Source: Celeribacter baekdonensis (GTDB lineage: Bacteria; Pseudomonadota; Alphaproteobacteria; Rhodobacterales; Rhodobacteraceae). From it: a stretch of 64,000 bases of DNA. Under the pieces are notes generated by a model. The model was not told the DNA's origin. It saw only the letters and a list, made by a program, of their open reading frames with translations, and searched no databases. Shown here in pieces: positions 42,161 through 50,872 of this stretch; position 1 is the stretch's first letter, and each line of letters starts with the position of its first letter. A program made the position numbers and the translations under genes. The stretch covers positions 57,271 to 121,270 of the forward strand of contig NZ_FNBL01000012.1 in NCBI RefSeq assembly GCF_900102315.1. The letters run 5' to 3'.

Positions 42161-43003
42161 ATGGAATCTACGACCGGCCTGATCCTGCGACGGATCACAC
42201 AGACAAATCTCTCTGTTGCTGCGCACAAGCTTGCTACCCTCATCCTCGATGCCATCGCCTGGAAGGATGGCTACAACGGTTTGTCGCGCGGAACGGCAGC
42301 CTTCACCCTCTCGGCCCTGGCGGAGAAGATGGGTGTTTCACGACAATATCTTTCGGTTCTATTGAGCGAACTTGAGACGTCGAAGTTGCAGCTCGAGCGG
42401 GCAAAGCCGAATGGAAAGTTCGCGCCCTGGATCTTTCGGTTTTCCGCCTTCGACGAGGAGAGTGAAACCCATGATCTCGTGTCAGGTGAAGGTGACACAT
42501 CACTATCTAGAGATAATAATAACAAAACTATCTTCTCAGGACTGATCGACATCACCGCGAGTTCGAACGTTTTTCAGACCAGTTGGGCAGAGCTCATCAA
42601 AGCAGCGAAGGCCACGTTGCCCTGCTGGAACATCGACACCCAGGTCATCTGGGATCGCTTCCTCGCCTTCAATCGGTCCCGAGGCAACGGCAGGGTGCCG
42701 GCCGGCTTCCTGCTTGGCTTCATGCGCCGGTGGCGAAATTCGTCGGGAACTCCAACTCGTCCCGCGGTCAAGCCGCCCGCGAGACCAATAACGGACCCCA
42801 AAGAGCGCGAATTGCTGAGACAGATGCAAGCCGCACCAACTTCGAACCGCCAGTTCCACGCGTCCGACTTGTGTCGCTTGATCGGATACACTGCCTACGA
42901 AGCGCGTGTACTCGATGTGATCCACGAGTTTGGGTGCCAGAGGTTTTCAGCGACGTTGGCGGTGCACGGACGAGCGGTGCTGGCAGGGGAGATATCCAGG
43001 TAG
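42161..43003 (+). CDS. Plasmid protein with winged-helix domain
   Basis: 280 residues, no signal. Residues about 15-95 form a winged helix (LILDAIAWKDGYNGLSRG, then LAEKMGVSRQYLSVLLSEL), which resembles the DNA-binding end of plasmid replication or MarR-type proteins. The rest is polar, with a second helical module near the end (FHASDLCRLIGYTAYEARV). CAAGGAGAC precedes the ATG. A plasmid replication or transfer regulator is likely from the setting, but the family is not recognised. Confidence 0.65.
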   Translation: MESTTGLILRRITQTNLSVAAHKLATLILDAIAWKDGYNGLSRGTAAFTLSALAEKMGVSRQYLSVLLSELETSKLQLERAKPNGKFAPWIFRFSAFDEESETHDLVSGEGDTSLSRDNNNKTIFSGLIDITASSNVFQTSWAELIKAAKATLPCWNIDTQVIWDRFLAFNRSRGNGRVPAGFLLGFMRRWRNSSGTPTRPAVKPPARPITDPKERELLRQMQAAPTSNRQFHASDLCRLIGYTAYEARVLDVIHEFGCQRFSATLAVHGRAVLAGEISR

Positions 43004-43273
43004 ATTCACCTGCCAAGCTTTGGATCCGGGAAGGCTCTGCCCCCGCGTACAGAAAATCGGCAGATAATGAAGTTTATGTTAAATTTCGAAGAATTCAGCG
43101 CGTAGGGACTTATTTTGCAGCCTAAAGTCGACATCAAACTTCATCGGATTTTTTCATCCGAGCAGACAAATGTTGCTGACTACATTTAGATCGTTCCGAT
43201 CCTCCATTAATCGTGAAGCATCTGATGTGATGTCAATTTCCAGGCCAGAATCCTTTTCTTGCAGAATCGCTGG
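43004..43273. other. AT-richer intergenic junction between plasmid backbone and the second metal region
   Basis: No supported gene. The stretch is AT-richer than its surroundings and holds one small hairpin (TCGGAT arms, 43144-43161). It lies where plus-strand plasmid genes meet the minus-strand metal operon, so it is a candidate junction. Confidence 0.4.
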
Positions 43274-43636
43274 CTACCCGTCACGCGCCCACGCAATTGC
43301 GGACTCGGTATCGCTGGATTCGAACCACTGCATCTCGGAGCCCGTCAGTAGGTTGACCACCCGTGCGCCCCATTCCATCCATCTGCGTTCTCCGACAACC
43401 GCTATGCGACCGAAATCGTTCACGTGGGCGGTGTCGACCTTCAGATCTTCCAGCATCGCCGAAGGCTCTTCGTAGCCCTCGAAACTTGTAAGGTCGAGAA
43501 CCAGACCCGGATTATCGGTTGTTCCAAGACGCTCATGAAGCAGCGCGTGCATTTGCTTGAATTCTGTCTCCGTCAACTTGCCTTCGCAGACGAGCCCGAT
43601 GACATCATCACGCTCGGTCAGCGTTTCCTTGAACAT
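43274..43636 (-). CDS. SpoIIAA-like STAS-domain protein
   Basis: 120 residues of the SpoIIAA-like (STAS) kind: GLVCEGKLTETEFKQMHALL, then PGLVLDLTSFEGY and the C-terminal MQWFESSDTESAIAWAR. Proteins of this family are soluble and bind small ligands or partners; the exact role is unknown. The ATG at 43636 lies inside the end of the CDF gene (29-base overlap), so it is the last gene of the transglutaminase-CDF operon. Confidence 0.82.
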   Translation of the reverse strand: MFKETLTERDDVIGLVCEGKLTETEFKQMHALLHERLGTTDNPGLVLDLTSFEGYEEPSAMLEDLKVDTAHVNDFGRIAVVGERRWMEWGARVVNLLTGSEMQWFESSDTESAIAWARDG

Positions 43637-44573
43637 TGGTCTTCTCCTTTTCACTTGCGTTGCCGTGACAGTAGAGATCGGCGTTCTGATGAGCGCGATC
43701 CTCGTGCTCGAATTCGAGGCTGGAATGGCTGATGCCGAATTCTTCCTTCAGCCGCTTCTTGATCGCGCTCTTGATCTCTTCAATCTTCGACCACCCTTCG
43801 GCTGCCACGACGACATGGCAGTCGAGCGCAGCCTCGTGCTCTTGCATTTGCCAGAGATGGACGTGGTGGACGTCGGCGACGCCTTCGACTTTCCGCATCG
43901 CTTCGACGACGGCCTCGTTGTCGATGTCCGGCGGGCTCCCGAGCATCAGGGTTCGGATTGGGCCGCCTATTTCAGTGAAAGACAGATACAGGATGTAGAT
44001 CGCGATGCCGATGGTGATGGTAGGATCGACCAAACGCATGTCGTAAAGGATGATCATCGACCCAGCGACGATAACCGCGACCGAAGCAAGCGCGTCCGAC
44101 AGGTTATGCAGGAAAAGCGCGCGGATGTTCACGCTCCCCTTCTGCATCGAATAGGTCAGCATTGCGGTCAGCGTGTCGACCACAAGCGCGATTCCACCGA
44201 GAATGACGACGGTCCACCCCATGACTTCGGGTGGATCAATCATGCGCATGCCACCTTCGTAGATCAGATAGAAGCCGATCACGATGAGGGTGGTGTAGTT
44301 GATCAGGGCCGCGACGATTTCGACCCGACCATAGCCGAAGGTCATGCGCTCATCGGCCGGGCGGCGCGCGATCTTGCGTGCGGCGAAGGCAATGACAAGC
44401 GAGGCCATATCGGAAAAGTTGTGCAGCGCATCGGCGATCAGTGCCAAACTACCCGAGAATATGCCCCCGACGATCTGCGCAACGGTAAGAAGCCCGTTCG
44501 CCCAGATCGCGATGGCAACCCGCCGATCGCCAGAATCCGGTTCGATATGCGCGTGCCCATGATCATGCGGCAT
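43608..44573 (-). CDS. Cation diffusion facilitator (Zn2+/Cd2+ efflux)
   Basis: 321 residues with a His-rich N-terminus (MPHDHGHAHIEPDSGD), six membrane helices containing the CDF metal site ALHNFSDMASL (His-x3-Asp), a second site in HNLSDALASV, and a cytosolic C-terminal domain. It exports divalent cations against protons. The ATG at 44573 overlaps the transglutaminase-like gene end by 11 bases. Confidence 0.92.
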   Translation of the reverse strand: MPHDHGHAHIEPDSGDRRVAIAIWANGLLTVAQIVGGIFSGSLALIADALHNFSDMASLVIAFAARKIARRPADERMTFGYGRVEIVAALINYTTLIVIGFYLIYEGGMRMIDPPEVMGWTVVILGGIALVVDTLTAMLTYSMQKGSVNIRALFLHNLSDALASVAVIVAGSMIILYDMRLVDPTITIGIAIYILYLSFTEIGGPIRTLMLGSPPDIDNEAVVEAMRKVEGVADVHHVHLWQMQEHEAALDCHVVVAAEGWSKIEEIKSAIKKRLKEEFGISHSSLEFEHEDRAHQNADLYCHGNASEKEKTNVQGNADRA

Positions 44574-45318
44574 TGGCAGGCTCCTCATGCGCGTGTGTCG
44601 CGCGTCGGTCAGTCTTGAGGCGGCCGCTGCGGAAACCACGTACGCGCGCATTCATCCAGTGGCGGATGATATGACGGTAAAGGGCACCACGCAGCCACCC
44701 AAAGGATTGCTCATGGGACAAATAGAAGGCGTCCGGCGTATCGTACACGCCAAAATCTTGCACAATGCCGGTTTTCTGAATGTAGGTATCTTCTCCGTTC
44801 CAGGCGACGGGAGGCGCGCCAAGGCAATCCGTGCCCGCGCCATAACCGCAGAGACTTTCTGTGTCCGAGAATGACGTTTGCAGGACATCGAGGAAAGCGT
44901 CATCCAGGATGAAGCCTTCAAGGTTGATCCAGGCACCTTGAAATTCGATCTCGACCCATGAGTGGAGAATTTCCTGCGGAGCAAGCGGATACACCAGCTC
45001 AGGGACAACACCGCGCTGCAAGCCTTTGTGGATCGTAAACCCATGCAACCGGCAACGAATGCCGACACCACGCAGCAGCGCCATCAAGAGCGTGCCTTTG
45101 GTATTGCACTGCCCATAGCCGTCGGAAAGCACTTCGGATGCGGGGATGTCGTCAGCTCGATTGTATCCGAACGCGATTTCATTCCGAACGAAATCATAGG
45201 CAGCTCCGATCCGATCGTATTCGGATAAGCCGCGCCAGCTGCGGTTCTCAATTAGACGCGCAAGAGGCGCGGCATCAAAATCCAGTAGTTTGGTGGGTAC
45301 AAGTAGGGGGTCGGTCAT
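44563..45318 (-). CDS. Transglutaminase-like cysteine protein in a metal operon
   Basis: 251 residues with a transglutaminase/papain-like core. Cys lies in SDGYGQCNTKGTLLMALL, His in EILHSWVEIEF, and Asp/Glu follow in WINLEGFILDD. No signal peptide is present. The His-rich end (RRATHAHEEP) may bind metal. The ATG at 45318 lies 36 bases after the -10 of the MerR-type promoter, so it opens the metal-induced operon with the CDF and SpoIIAA-like genes. Substrate unknown. Confidence 0.8.
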   Translation of the reverse strand: MTDPLLVPTKLLDFDAAPLARLIENRSWRGLSEYDRIGAAYDFVRNEIAFGYNRADDIPASEVLSDGYGQCNTKGTLLMALLRGVGIRCRLHGFTIHKGLQRGVVPELVYPLAPQEILHSWVEIEFQGAWINLEGFILDDAFLDVLQTSFSDTESLCGYGAGTDCLGAPPVAWNGEDTYIQKTGIVQDFGVYDTPDAFYLSHEQSFGWLRGALYRHIIRHWMNARVRGFRSGRLKTDRRATHAHEEPANAA

Positions 45319-45353
45319 CTGCAACGGGTCGCTCCTCGAATCGTCTTGGAACA

Positions 45354-45384
45354 AGACTAATTGCTATAGTCACTATAGCTTCAA
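45354..45384 (-). promoter_or_regulatory. MerR-type (PbrR/CadR/ZntR) promoter of the transglutaminase-CDF operon
   Basis: On the minus strand: -35 TTGAAG (45379-45384), 19-bp spacer holding the perfect dyad CTATAGTGACTATAG, and -10 TAGTCT (45354-45359). The overlong spacer and dyad are those of divalent-metal MerR regulators. Confidence 0.85.
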
Positions 45385-45413
45385 TCCTTTCTTTCAGAAA
45401 GAATCTCCCGCAA

Positions 45414-46013
45414 CTATTTGTCCGTGTGAACCGCTTTGTGGTGTTCGCCGTGTGCGTCGCGCAGGATGTCGATACCGCCCCAGGCCGCGATCCCGGCGAC
45501 GATCACACCGACGACAAGGTCCGGCCAGTTGGTTCCTAGCCAAGCGACGAGGCCACCGGCCACGACGATCCCGAGGTTCGCGGCGAAATCGTTGTAACTG
45601 AAGGTGTTGGCCGCGCGGATATTGACGTTTGGATTTTTGAGCTTAGCGAGCAGCCAAACGCAGACTGCGTTGATAGCCGCCGCGATCAGGGCCATTGCAA
45701 TCATGATCGTCCCGAGCGGATCTGACCCACCGATGTAGCGGCGCCACGCATCGTAGAGGATGCCTGCAGCGAACAGGATCAGCAGCCCGCCGGAAACGTT
45801 CGCCGCCCCGCGTTTCCATTTGGCGGATCGGGACAAAGCGAAAAGGCTGATCGCGTAGACGAAGCTGTCGGAGAGGTTATCGAGCCCGTTGGCGATCAGG
45901 GCACTTGAGTCGCCGAAGGCGCCTGTTGCGAAAAAGGCCACGGCCAAACCGATATTGAGCGCCAGAACGATCCAAAGCGTCCGTCTCTCCATTGAATCTT
46001 GTCTAGCGGCCAT
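45414..46013 (-). CDS. Short CDF-like cation transporter lacking the C-terminal domain
   Basis: 199 residues, five or six membrane helices, homologous to the CDF membrane part: SSALIANGLDNLSDSFVYAI, with Asp residues where CDFs bind Zn2+, and a second site NTFSYNDFAANLG. There is only a short His-containing tail (DAHGEHHKAVH) instead of the usual cytosolic domain. The ATG at 46013 is preferred. It follows the regulator gene on the same strand. Confidence 0.85.
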   Translation of the reverse strand: MAARQDSMERRTLWIVLALNIGLAVAFFATGAFGDSSALIANGLDNLSDSFVYAISLFALSRSAKWKRGAANVSGGLLILFAAGILYDAWRRYIGGSDPLGTIMIAMALIAAAINAVCVWLLAKLKNPNVNIRAANTFSYNDFAANLGIVVAGGLVAWLGTNWPDLVVGVIVAGIAAWGGIDILRDAHGEHHKAVHTDK

Positions 46014-46095
46014 TTTGTGGTTCCAGCTTGTGTTGTACGACACATTAACTTCTGCGGCTGATCTGCGTTCCAGCCGGAATGTTGGCTGAATTCCT

Positions 46096-46524
46096 TCAGG
46101 CCCCGATTTCCTCGTGTTCGGTCAAGCATTCCGAATGGTCCCGCAACACCTCAAGCACCTTGCAATCTCCCGTCCGCCCGCCGCTGCATTCGTGAACCAT
46201 GCGTTTCAGTTCCGTGCGCAGCGCCTTCAGGCGGGCCATGCGCTGCTCCACCTGTTTGAGCTGGCGACGCGCGATGGCATCAGCTTCATCACAGGGCCGA
46301 TTGGGATGGTCGCTGAGGTCGAGCAGCTCGCGGATCGCATCGAGCGAGAAGCCGAGTTGCCGCGAGTGGCGGATGAAGGACAGTCGATCAAGCTGTGCAT
46401 TGTCGTAGCGCCTCTGTCCGCCTTCGGTCCTGCCAGGTTCGGGCATGAGTCCGATCTGTTCGTAGTACCGGATGGTCTGCACTTTTGTGCCAGTCTTCTT
46501 TGACAGAGTACCGATCGTGAGCAT
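46096..46524 (-). CDS. MerR-family divalent metal regulator (PbrR/CadR/ZntR-like)
   Basis: 142 residues with the MerR winged helix (TGTKVQTIRYYEQIGLMPEP), dimer helix and three metal Cys at about 78, 113 and 121 (NRPCDE, HECSGGRTGDC). The spacing is that of Zn/Cd/Pb sensors, and the first Cys separates it from CueR. It most likely controls the four TTGAA-type 19-bp-spacer promoters at 45354, 46630, 57127 and 58333. It is divergent from the SCO operon. Confidence 0.9.
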   Translation of the reverse strand: MLTIGTLSKKTGTKVQTIRYYEQIGLMPEPGRTEGGQRRYDNAQLDRLSFIRHSRQLGFSLDAIRELLDLSDHPNRPCDEADAIARRQLKQVEQRMARLKALRTELKRMVHECSGGRTGDCKVLEVLRDHSECLTEHEEIGA

Positions 46525-46629
46525 TTTCGCCTCCATGAAAAAGATACAGTTTGTGTAGGTTTTGCCGTCGGAATAGACAAGTGTCGGATTCACAGACGCG
46601 TGAGTTCAAGCTATACCATGATTTCGTGC

Positions 46630-46660
46630 TTGAACCTCTAGCAGCTAGAGGATGTATCCG
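46630..46660 (+). promoter_or_regulatory. MerR-type (PbrR/CadR/ZntR) promoter of the SCO-to-lnt operon
   Basis: -35 TTGAAC (46630-46635), 19-bp spacer with the perfect dyad CTCTAGCAGCTAGAG, and -10 TATCCG (46655-46660). An extra inverted repeat, GTTCAAGC (46604-46611) with GCTTGAAC (46628-46635), overlaps the -35 and may serve the divergent regulator gene. Confidence 0.85.
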
Positions 46661-46695
46661 CACAAGCAATAAGAATCAAAATCAGGCGAACAGGA

Positions 46696-47298
46696 TTGTC
46701 CCTTACATCGGCACAGAAGTTTCTTTGGGTTTTGGCAGGCGTGGCAGCGCTTGCCTTCGTATGGCTTTTGCTATGGTCCGATTATCGTGCCGATAGCGCC
46801 CGAACCGACGCCGAACCGCCTTTTTTCGCTGAGTTCGAACTGACGGACCACCAGGGTATGGTTCGAACCGAGGAGGACTTTGCGGGGCGCTGGATGCTGG
46901 TTTTTTTCGGCTTTACCAACTGCCCCGACGTCTGCCCGACGACCCTATCCGAGGTCGCGGCGGTGATGGACGGTCTGGGCGACGATGCCGCCAAGGTCCA
47001 GCCGATTTTCATAACAATCGACCCTGAACGAGACACGCCCGCAGCACTCGCCGAATACGTCCCGCTGTTCGATGCGGGCATCATCGGGCTGACCGACACG
47101 CCGGAACAGATCGCCGCCACATCCGAGACCTTTCCGATCTTCTTCGAACGCGTCGAAGAGGCTGCGGCGCCGGATGGTTACACGATGGGCCACACGTCGC
47201 ATCTGTTCCTCTTCGATCCCGACGCGGGCTTCGCCGACTCGTGGCCCTACGGCACCTCCGCCGAAGAGATCCTCGCCAATCTGGAAGAGAGGATCTGA
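46696..47298 (+). CDS. SCO1/SenC-family copper chaperone
   Basis: 200 residues with a membrane anchor and a thioredoxin-like SCO domain. The copper site is Cys-x3-Cys in TNCPDVCPTTL plus His in MGHTSHLFLFD. SCO proteins deliver copper to the CuA site of cytochrome oxidase or act as thiol-redox helpers. The start is TTG at 46696, the only sensible codon in front of the anchor, 36 bases after the promoter -10. A second SCO gene follows at 48873. Confidence 0.87.
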   Translation: MSLTSAQKFLWVLAGVAALAFVWLLLWSDYRADSARTDAEPPFFAEFELTDHQGMVRTEEDFAGRWMLVFFGFTNCPDVCPTTLSEVAAVMDGLGDDAAKVQPIFITIDPERDTPAALAEYVPLFDAGIIGLTDTPEQIAATSETFPIFFERVEEAAAPDGYTMGHTSHLFLFDPDAGFADSWPYGTSAEEILANLEERI

Positions 47299-47303
47299 CC
47301 GAC

Positions 47304-47726
47304 ATGAACCGTATGTCCGGAGAAACAGCCCTCGGGCTGGCGTGGATCATCGCGCTCGTCGCCTCGCTTGCCGTGCTTTTCATCGGCGAGGTGCTGGGGC
47401 AGACGCCCTGTGTGCTGTGCTGGTTCCAGCGCGCCTTCATGTTCCCCTTGGCCATTGTCCTCGGGCTCGGCCTTTGGTGGCGGGACGGCCGCGTGGGGCG
47501 CTACGGCATCGCATTGGCGCTTGGCGGCGGCGCAATCGCCCTCTGGCACATGGGGCTGTACGTCGGTCTTGTTCCCGAACGCGTCCAGCCCTGCACGGCC
47601 ACCGGCCCCTCTTGCACCGATGACAACCAACTGGTCTTCGGCATCCCTATCCCGCTGATGGCGCTCGCCGCCTTCGCGCTGATCGGGGCGCTGTCGGCCC
47701 TTTCATTAAAGGACACACGAACATGA
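47304..47726 (+). CDS. dsbB: Disulfide bond formation protein DsbB
   Basis: 140 residues, four membrane helices, with both DsbB Cys pairs: CVLC in the first periplasmic loop and Cys-x6-Cys (QPCTATGPSC) in the second. It reoxidises DsbA using quinone. The next gene, which overlaps it by four bases, encodes a DsbA-family partner. Confidence 0.9.
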   Translation: MNRMSGETALGLAWIIALVASLAVLFIGEVLGQTPCVLCWFQRAFMFPLAIVLGLGLWWRDGRVGRYGIALALGGGAIALWHMGLYVGLVPERVQPCTATGPSCTDDNQLVFGIPIPLMALAAFALIGALSALSLKDTRT

Positions 47727-48382
47727 ATCGACGCGGCCTGATCCTGTCCGTTCTTGCCCTCGGCGCCGCCGGTTTCGGCGGAGCCACCTGGTTTGCAAAC
47801 CGCCCCGGCCCAGTGGCCGAAGCGGAGCCCGTTGCTCCGGAACTTGCGGAGGCGATGATCCGCCCCTACTCGCCCATCCTCGGGCCTGCGGATGCGCCCG
47901 TCACGATCGTCGAATTCTTCGATCCGGCCTGCGAGGCCTGTCGCGCCTTTCATCCCATCGTGAAGGACATCATGGCCGAGCATGGGGATGCTGTCCGCGT
48001 CGTGATCCGCTACACGCCTTTCCACGGCGCGGCATCCGAGGAAGCGATCCGCGTGCTCGAGGCGGCGCGCATGCAGGACGTTTACATGCCGGTGCTCGAG
48101 GCCGTTCTGCGGGAACAGCCGAGATGGGCGTCGCACGGTGCCCCGGAGCCCGGCCTGATCCTTCAGATCGCCGCCACGGCCGGGCTCGATGCCGAGGCCG
48201 CCCGCACGCAAATGCTGGCACCCGGTGTCGTGGCGATCCTTAACCAAGATCGTGCTGACGTCGAGGCCGTGGGAATTCGCCAGACGCCCACATTCTTTGT
48301 GAACGGCAAGCCGCTCGATCCATTCGGGGAGGCAGAGTTGCGTCGTCTGGTGGCCGCCGAAGTCGCTGCCGCGCAAAGCTGA
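47723..48382 (+). CDS. DsbA-family oxidoreductase, partner of DsbB
   Basis: 219 residues with an N-terminal signal/anchor and a thioredoxin fold. The active site is DPACEACRAFHP (Cys-Glu-Ala-Cys), and the cis-Pro loop reads RQTPTFFVNG. The unusual dipeptide between the cysteines suggests a tuned redox potential. The pair with DsbB resembles the BdbC/BdbD pairs. Confidence 0.9.
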   Translation: MNRRGLILSVLALGAAGFGGATWFANRPGPVAEAEPVAPELAEAMIRPYSPILGPADAPVTIVEFFDPACEACRAFHPIVKDIMAEHGDAVRVVIRYTPFHGAASEEAIRVLEAARMQDVYMPVLEAVLREQPRWASHGAPEPGLILQIAATAGLDAEAARTQMLAPGVVAILNQDRADVEAVGIRQTPTFFVNGKPLDPFGEAELRRLVAAEVAAAQS

Positions 48383-48405
48383 ATGGAAAGGGCAGGATCA
48401 GAACG

Positions 48406-48873
48406 ATGAAAAAGTATATTTTGACTGGCACACTGGCCGCGCTTTTGACCCTAGGAGGGCTCTCAGTGCCCGCGCTGGCCGGACCCGAGGATGTTGTCGT
48501 CGAGAACGCGTGGTCCCGCGCCTCCATCGGGATGAACCGTCCCGGGGCCGCTTACATGACGATCCGCAACACTGGCGACGAGCCGGTGACGCTGATCGGC
48601 CTTACAACACCGCTCGCGATGATGCCCGAAATTCACGAGACGAAGACAAATGCCGAAGGTGTGAGTTCCATGAGCCCGGCGGGGGAGATCGCGATCGCCC
48701 CGGGCGAGAGCATCGCGCTCGAACCGGGGGGCCTGCACGCAATGCTGATGCGGCTGCAAGAACCAATGACGGAAGGGGACACTTTTCCGCTGACACTGCT
48801 TTTCGACGACGGAGGCGAAGTGACGGTCGAGGTTCCGATCCTCGGCATCGCCGCGCGGGGGCCAGAGGACTGA
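48406..48873 (+). CDS. PCu(A)C-type periplasmic copper chaperone
   Basis: 155 residues with a signal peptide and the PCuAC domain; ligands fit His77, Met89, His111 and Met113 (PEIHETK, SSMSPAG, GGLHAMLM). These proteins carry Cu(I) and work with SCO to fill CuA. Its stop overlaps the ATG of the second SCO gene, a classic pairing. Confidence 0.92.
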   Translation: MKKYILTGTLAALLTLGGLSVPALAGPEDVVVENAWSRASIGMNRPGAAYMTIRNTGDEPVTLIGLTTPLAMMPEIHETKTNAEGVSSMSPAGEIAIAPGESIALEPGGLHAMLMRLQEPMTEGDTFPLTLLFDDGGEVTVEVPILGIAARGPED

Positions 48874-49499
48874 TGCAGCGACGGGCGATCCTGGGGTACG
48901 GCGCGGCTGGTGTCGGGGCGGTCGCCCTGATGCTCTTCGTCGGTTGGTGGCGGGTCGACGGACCCGGTGCACCCGCACCTGTCGGGCAGCGGCCTGTGAC
49001 CCTTACCGAGATGGACTTCCGTCTGACGGATCATGAGGGCAACGCGGTCGGGCCGGAAACCCTGATCGGTCGCCCGACGATGGCGTTCTTCGGCTTCACC
49101 TACTGTCCCGATGTCTGCCCGACCACGCTTTCTGACATTTCGGGATGGCTCGACGATCTGGGAGACGAGGCCGACGAGATGAACGTGGTTTTCATCACGG
49201 TCGATCCCGAGCGCGACACTGTAGAAACGATGGCCGAATATGTCGGCTACTTCCATCCGGCGATCCGCGGCTGGACGGGACCGGAAGAGCAGATAGCGCG
49301 CGTCGCGGACGGCTTCCGCGCCACCTACGAGCGAGTACCGGCGGAGAGCGGCGATTACACGATGAACCACACCGCGAGCGTCTTCCTGTTCGCAGCCTCT
49401 GGGCGATTCGTCACCATGATCGACTATCACGAGCCCAAAGAATTCGCGGTGCCGAAGATCCGCCGCGCGCTGGAAGAAGAAATGGAGGGGGCGACATGA
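48873..49499 (+). CDS. SCO1/SenC-family copper chaperone (second)
   Basis: 208 residues with an N-terminal signal/anchor (QRRAILGYGAAGVGAVAL), the metal site TYCPDVCPTTL and His in YTMNHTASVFLF. The motif VFITVDPERDT is shared with the first SCO. The ATG at 48873 overlaps the PCuAC stop. The pair with PCuAC suggests this copy serves CuA assembly, while the first may serve the Dsb genes beside it. Confidence 0.88.
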   Translation: MQRRAILGYGAAGVGAVALMLFVGWWRVDGPGAPAPVGQRPVTLTEMDFRLTDHEGNAVGPETLIGRPTMAFFGFTYCPDVCPTTLSDISGWLDDLGDEADEMNVVFITVDPERDTVETMAEYVGYFHPAIRGWTGPEEQIARVADGFRATYERVPAESGDYTMNHTASVFLFAASGRFVTMIDYHEPKEFAVPKIRRALEEEMEGAT

Positions 49500-50869
49500 G
49501 GCTCAGAACTTTGGCGGCTTGTGTCGCAATTGCGGGGACGGTTTCGGGAGCGGCTATCGCCATCTCTGATTCCATGTCGAAAGAACCCGTGCCGCCGGAA
49601 CTTGCCCAGGCAGGTAGCTGGATGCCCCAAGGTCCTGAAGCCCCCCAGAACGTTGACATCCCCGTGACGCTGCCCGCGGCGGCATGGGCAGACGATGCAC
49701 CCGACCTCAGCCCGCTGCCCCTTCTGCAGGCCGCGTTTGCCGACAGGCCGGTGCAAGCGATCGAGCCACCCCTGTCGACGTGGTCGCGCGACATTGCTCC
49801 GGGCGAAACGCTCGATTTCTTGCTGTCAGAGGCCGGTCTTGCGGCACCTGACAGAGCCGAAGTTGCCCTCGCGCTTGGCGCGGAATACGATCTGCGACGG
49901 CTGCGGCCGGGGCACTCGGTCACTGTTGCTTCGACCATGGACGGCAGCCCCCGCACCGTCTCAGTCGCCGTCGAGGACGGGGTTCGGATCGAGGTGGTTT
50001 TCGGCGAGCAGTTGTCCACACAGGTCGTGGCTCCGGATCCGGAGATCGTAACCCTTGCCGGCGAAGCCGTGATCGACAGCTCGATCTTCGCGGCACTCGA
50101 CGAAGCCGGCATACCCGCCCGTTTTTCCGTGGACCTTGCGCAGATGCTGGGTGGGACCGTGGATTTCCGCCGCGAGATGGCCGGCGGCGAAACACTAAGG
50201 CTTCTCTGGCGTGAGGCGCGGGTCGGCGAGGACAGGATCGGACAGCCCGAACTCGCCTTCGCCGCACTGGACATCGGCGGTTCGCTCTACGAGATCGTAT
50301 GGCCTGACGACGGCAGCGGTCAGGCGACGATCTACGTCGATGGCGAGGTGCTGCGCGTCTTCGCACAGCCGGTCGAGGGTGCGCGCCTCAGCTCGGTGTT
50401 CGGGCGCCGCACGCATCCGGTCTTTGGCAACGTCCGGATGCACACCGGCGTCGATTTTGCAGCGGCACGTGGGACACCGGTTCAATCGACGGCACCGGGG
50501 CGGGTTAGTTTCATTGGCTGGCGCGGTGGCTATGGCCGTGTGGTCGAAATCTCGCACGGCTCCGACACCATGACGCGCTACGCGCATCTGAGCGCCGTGC
50601 CGGAAGACCTGGCACAAGGCCAACGCGTTGCGGCGGGAGATGTGATCGGCCGCGTCGGCGCGACTGGCACGGCGACAGGTCCGAACCTGCACTACGAAGT
50701 CCTCGTGGATGGGCGCCCGACTGACCCCCTCACTGACGACCGGCTCGCCGAAGCAGCCGAGAGCGAAGCGGATGATACCGCCGCGCTCTCGCGTCTGGCC
50801 GAGGCGCGCGCGCTTCTGAATGAAAACCTCGGCAGCGAGATTGCCGAAACGACAACCGAAAGGCTCTGA
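49496..50869 (+). CDS. M23-family peptidoglycan endopeptidase
   Basis: 457 residues. It has a signal peptide, an N-terminal OapA/LysM-like region (SRDIAPGETLDFLLSEAGL), a middle beta domain and a C-terminal M23 domain. Zinc ligands are seen in GRRTHPVFGNVRMHTGVDF, TRYAHL and GPNLHYEVL. It would cut peptide cross-links of the wall. It overlaps the SCO gene by four bases, so it is made as part of the metal operon. Confidence 0.9.
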   Translation: MRLRTLAACVAIAGTVSGAAIAISDSMSKEPVPPELAQAGSWMPQGPEAPQNVDIPVTLPAAAWADDAPDLSPLPLLQAAFADRPVQAIEPPLSTWSRDIAPGETLDFLLSEAGLAAPDRAEVALALGAEYDLRRLRPGHSVTVASTMDGSPRTVSVAVEDGVRIEVVFGEQLSTQVVAPDPEIVTLAGEAVIDSSIFAALDEAGIPARFSVDLAQMLGGTVDFRREMAGGETLRLLWREARVGEDRIGQPELAFAALDIGGSLYEIVWPDDGSGQATIYVDGEVLRVFAQPVEGARLSSVFGRRTHPVFGNVRMHTGVDFAAARGTPVQSTAPGRVSFIGWRGGYGRVVEISHGSDTMTRYAHLSAVPEDLAQGQRVAAGDVIGRVGATGTATGPNLHYEVLVDGRPTDPLTDDRLAEAAESEADDTAALSRLAEARALLNENLGSEIAETTTERL

Positions 50870-50872
50870 CCC

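Noticed and set aside
43144..43161. A six-base inverted repeat around a T-run (TCGGAT arms).
   Set aside because: The T-run lies in the loop, not behind the stem, so it does not have the form of an intrinsic terminator; noted only as part of the gap.
43557..44618. A 353-codon plus-strand open frame, Asp-rich.
   Set aside because: It mirrors the CDF gene on the minus strand and has the composition of an antisense reading.
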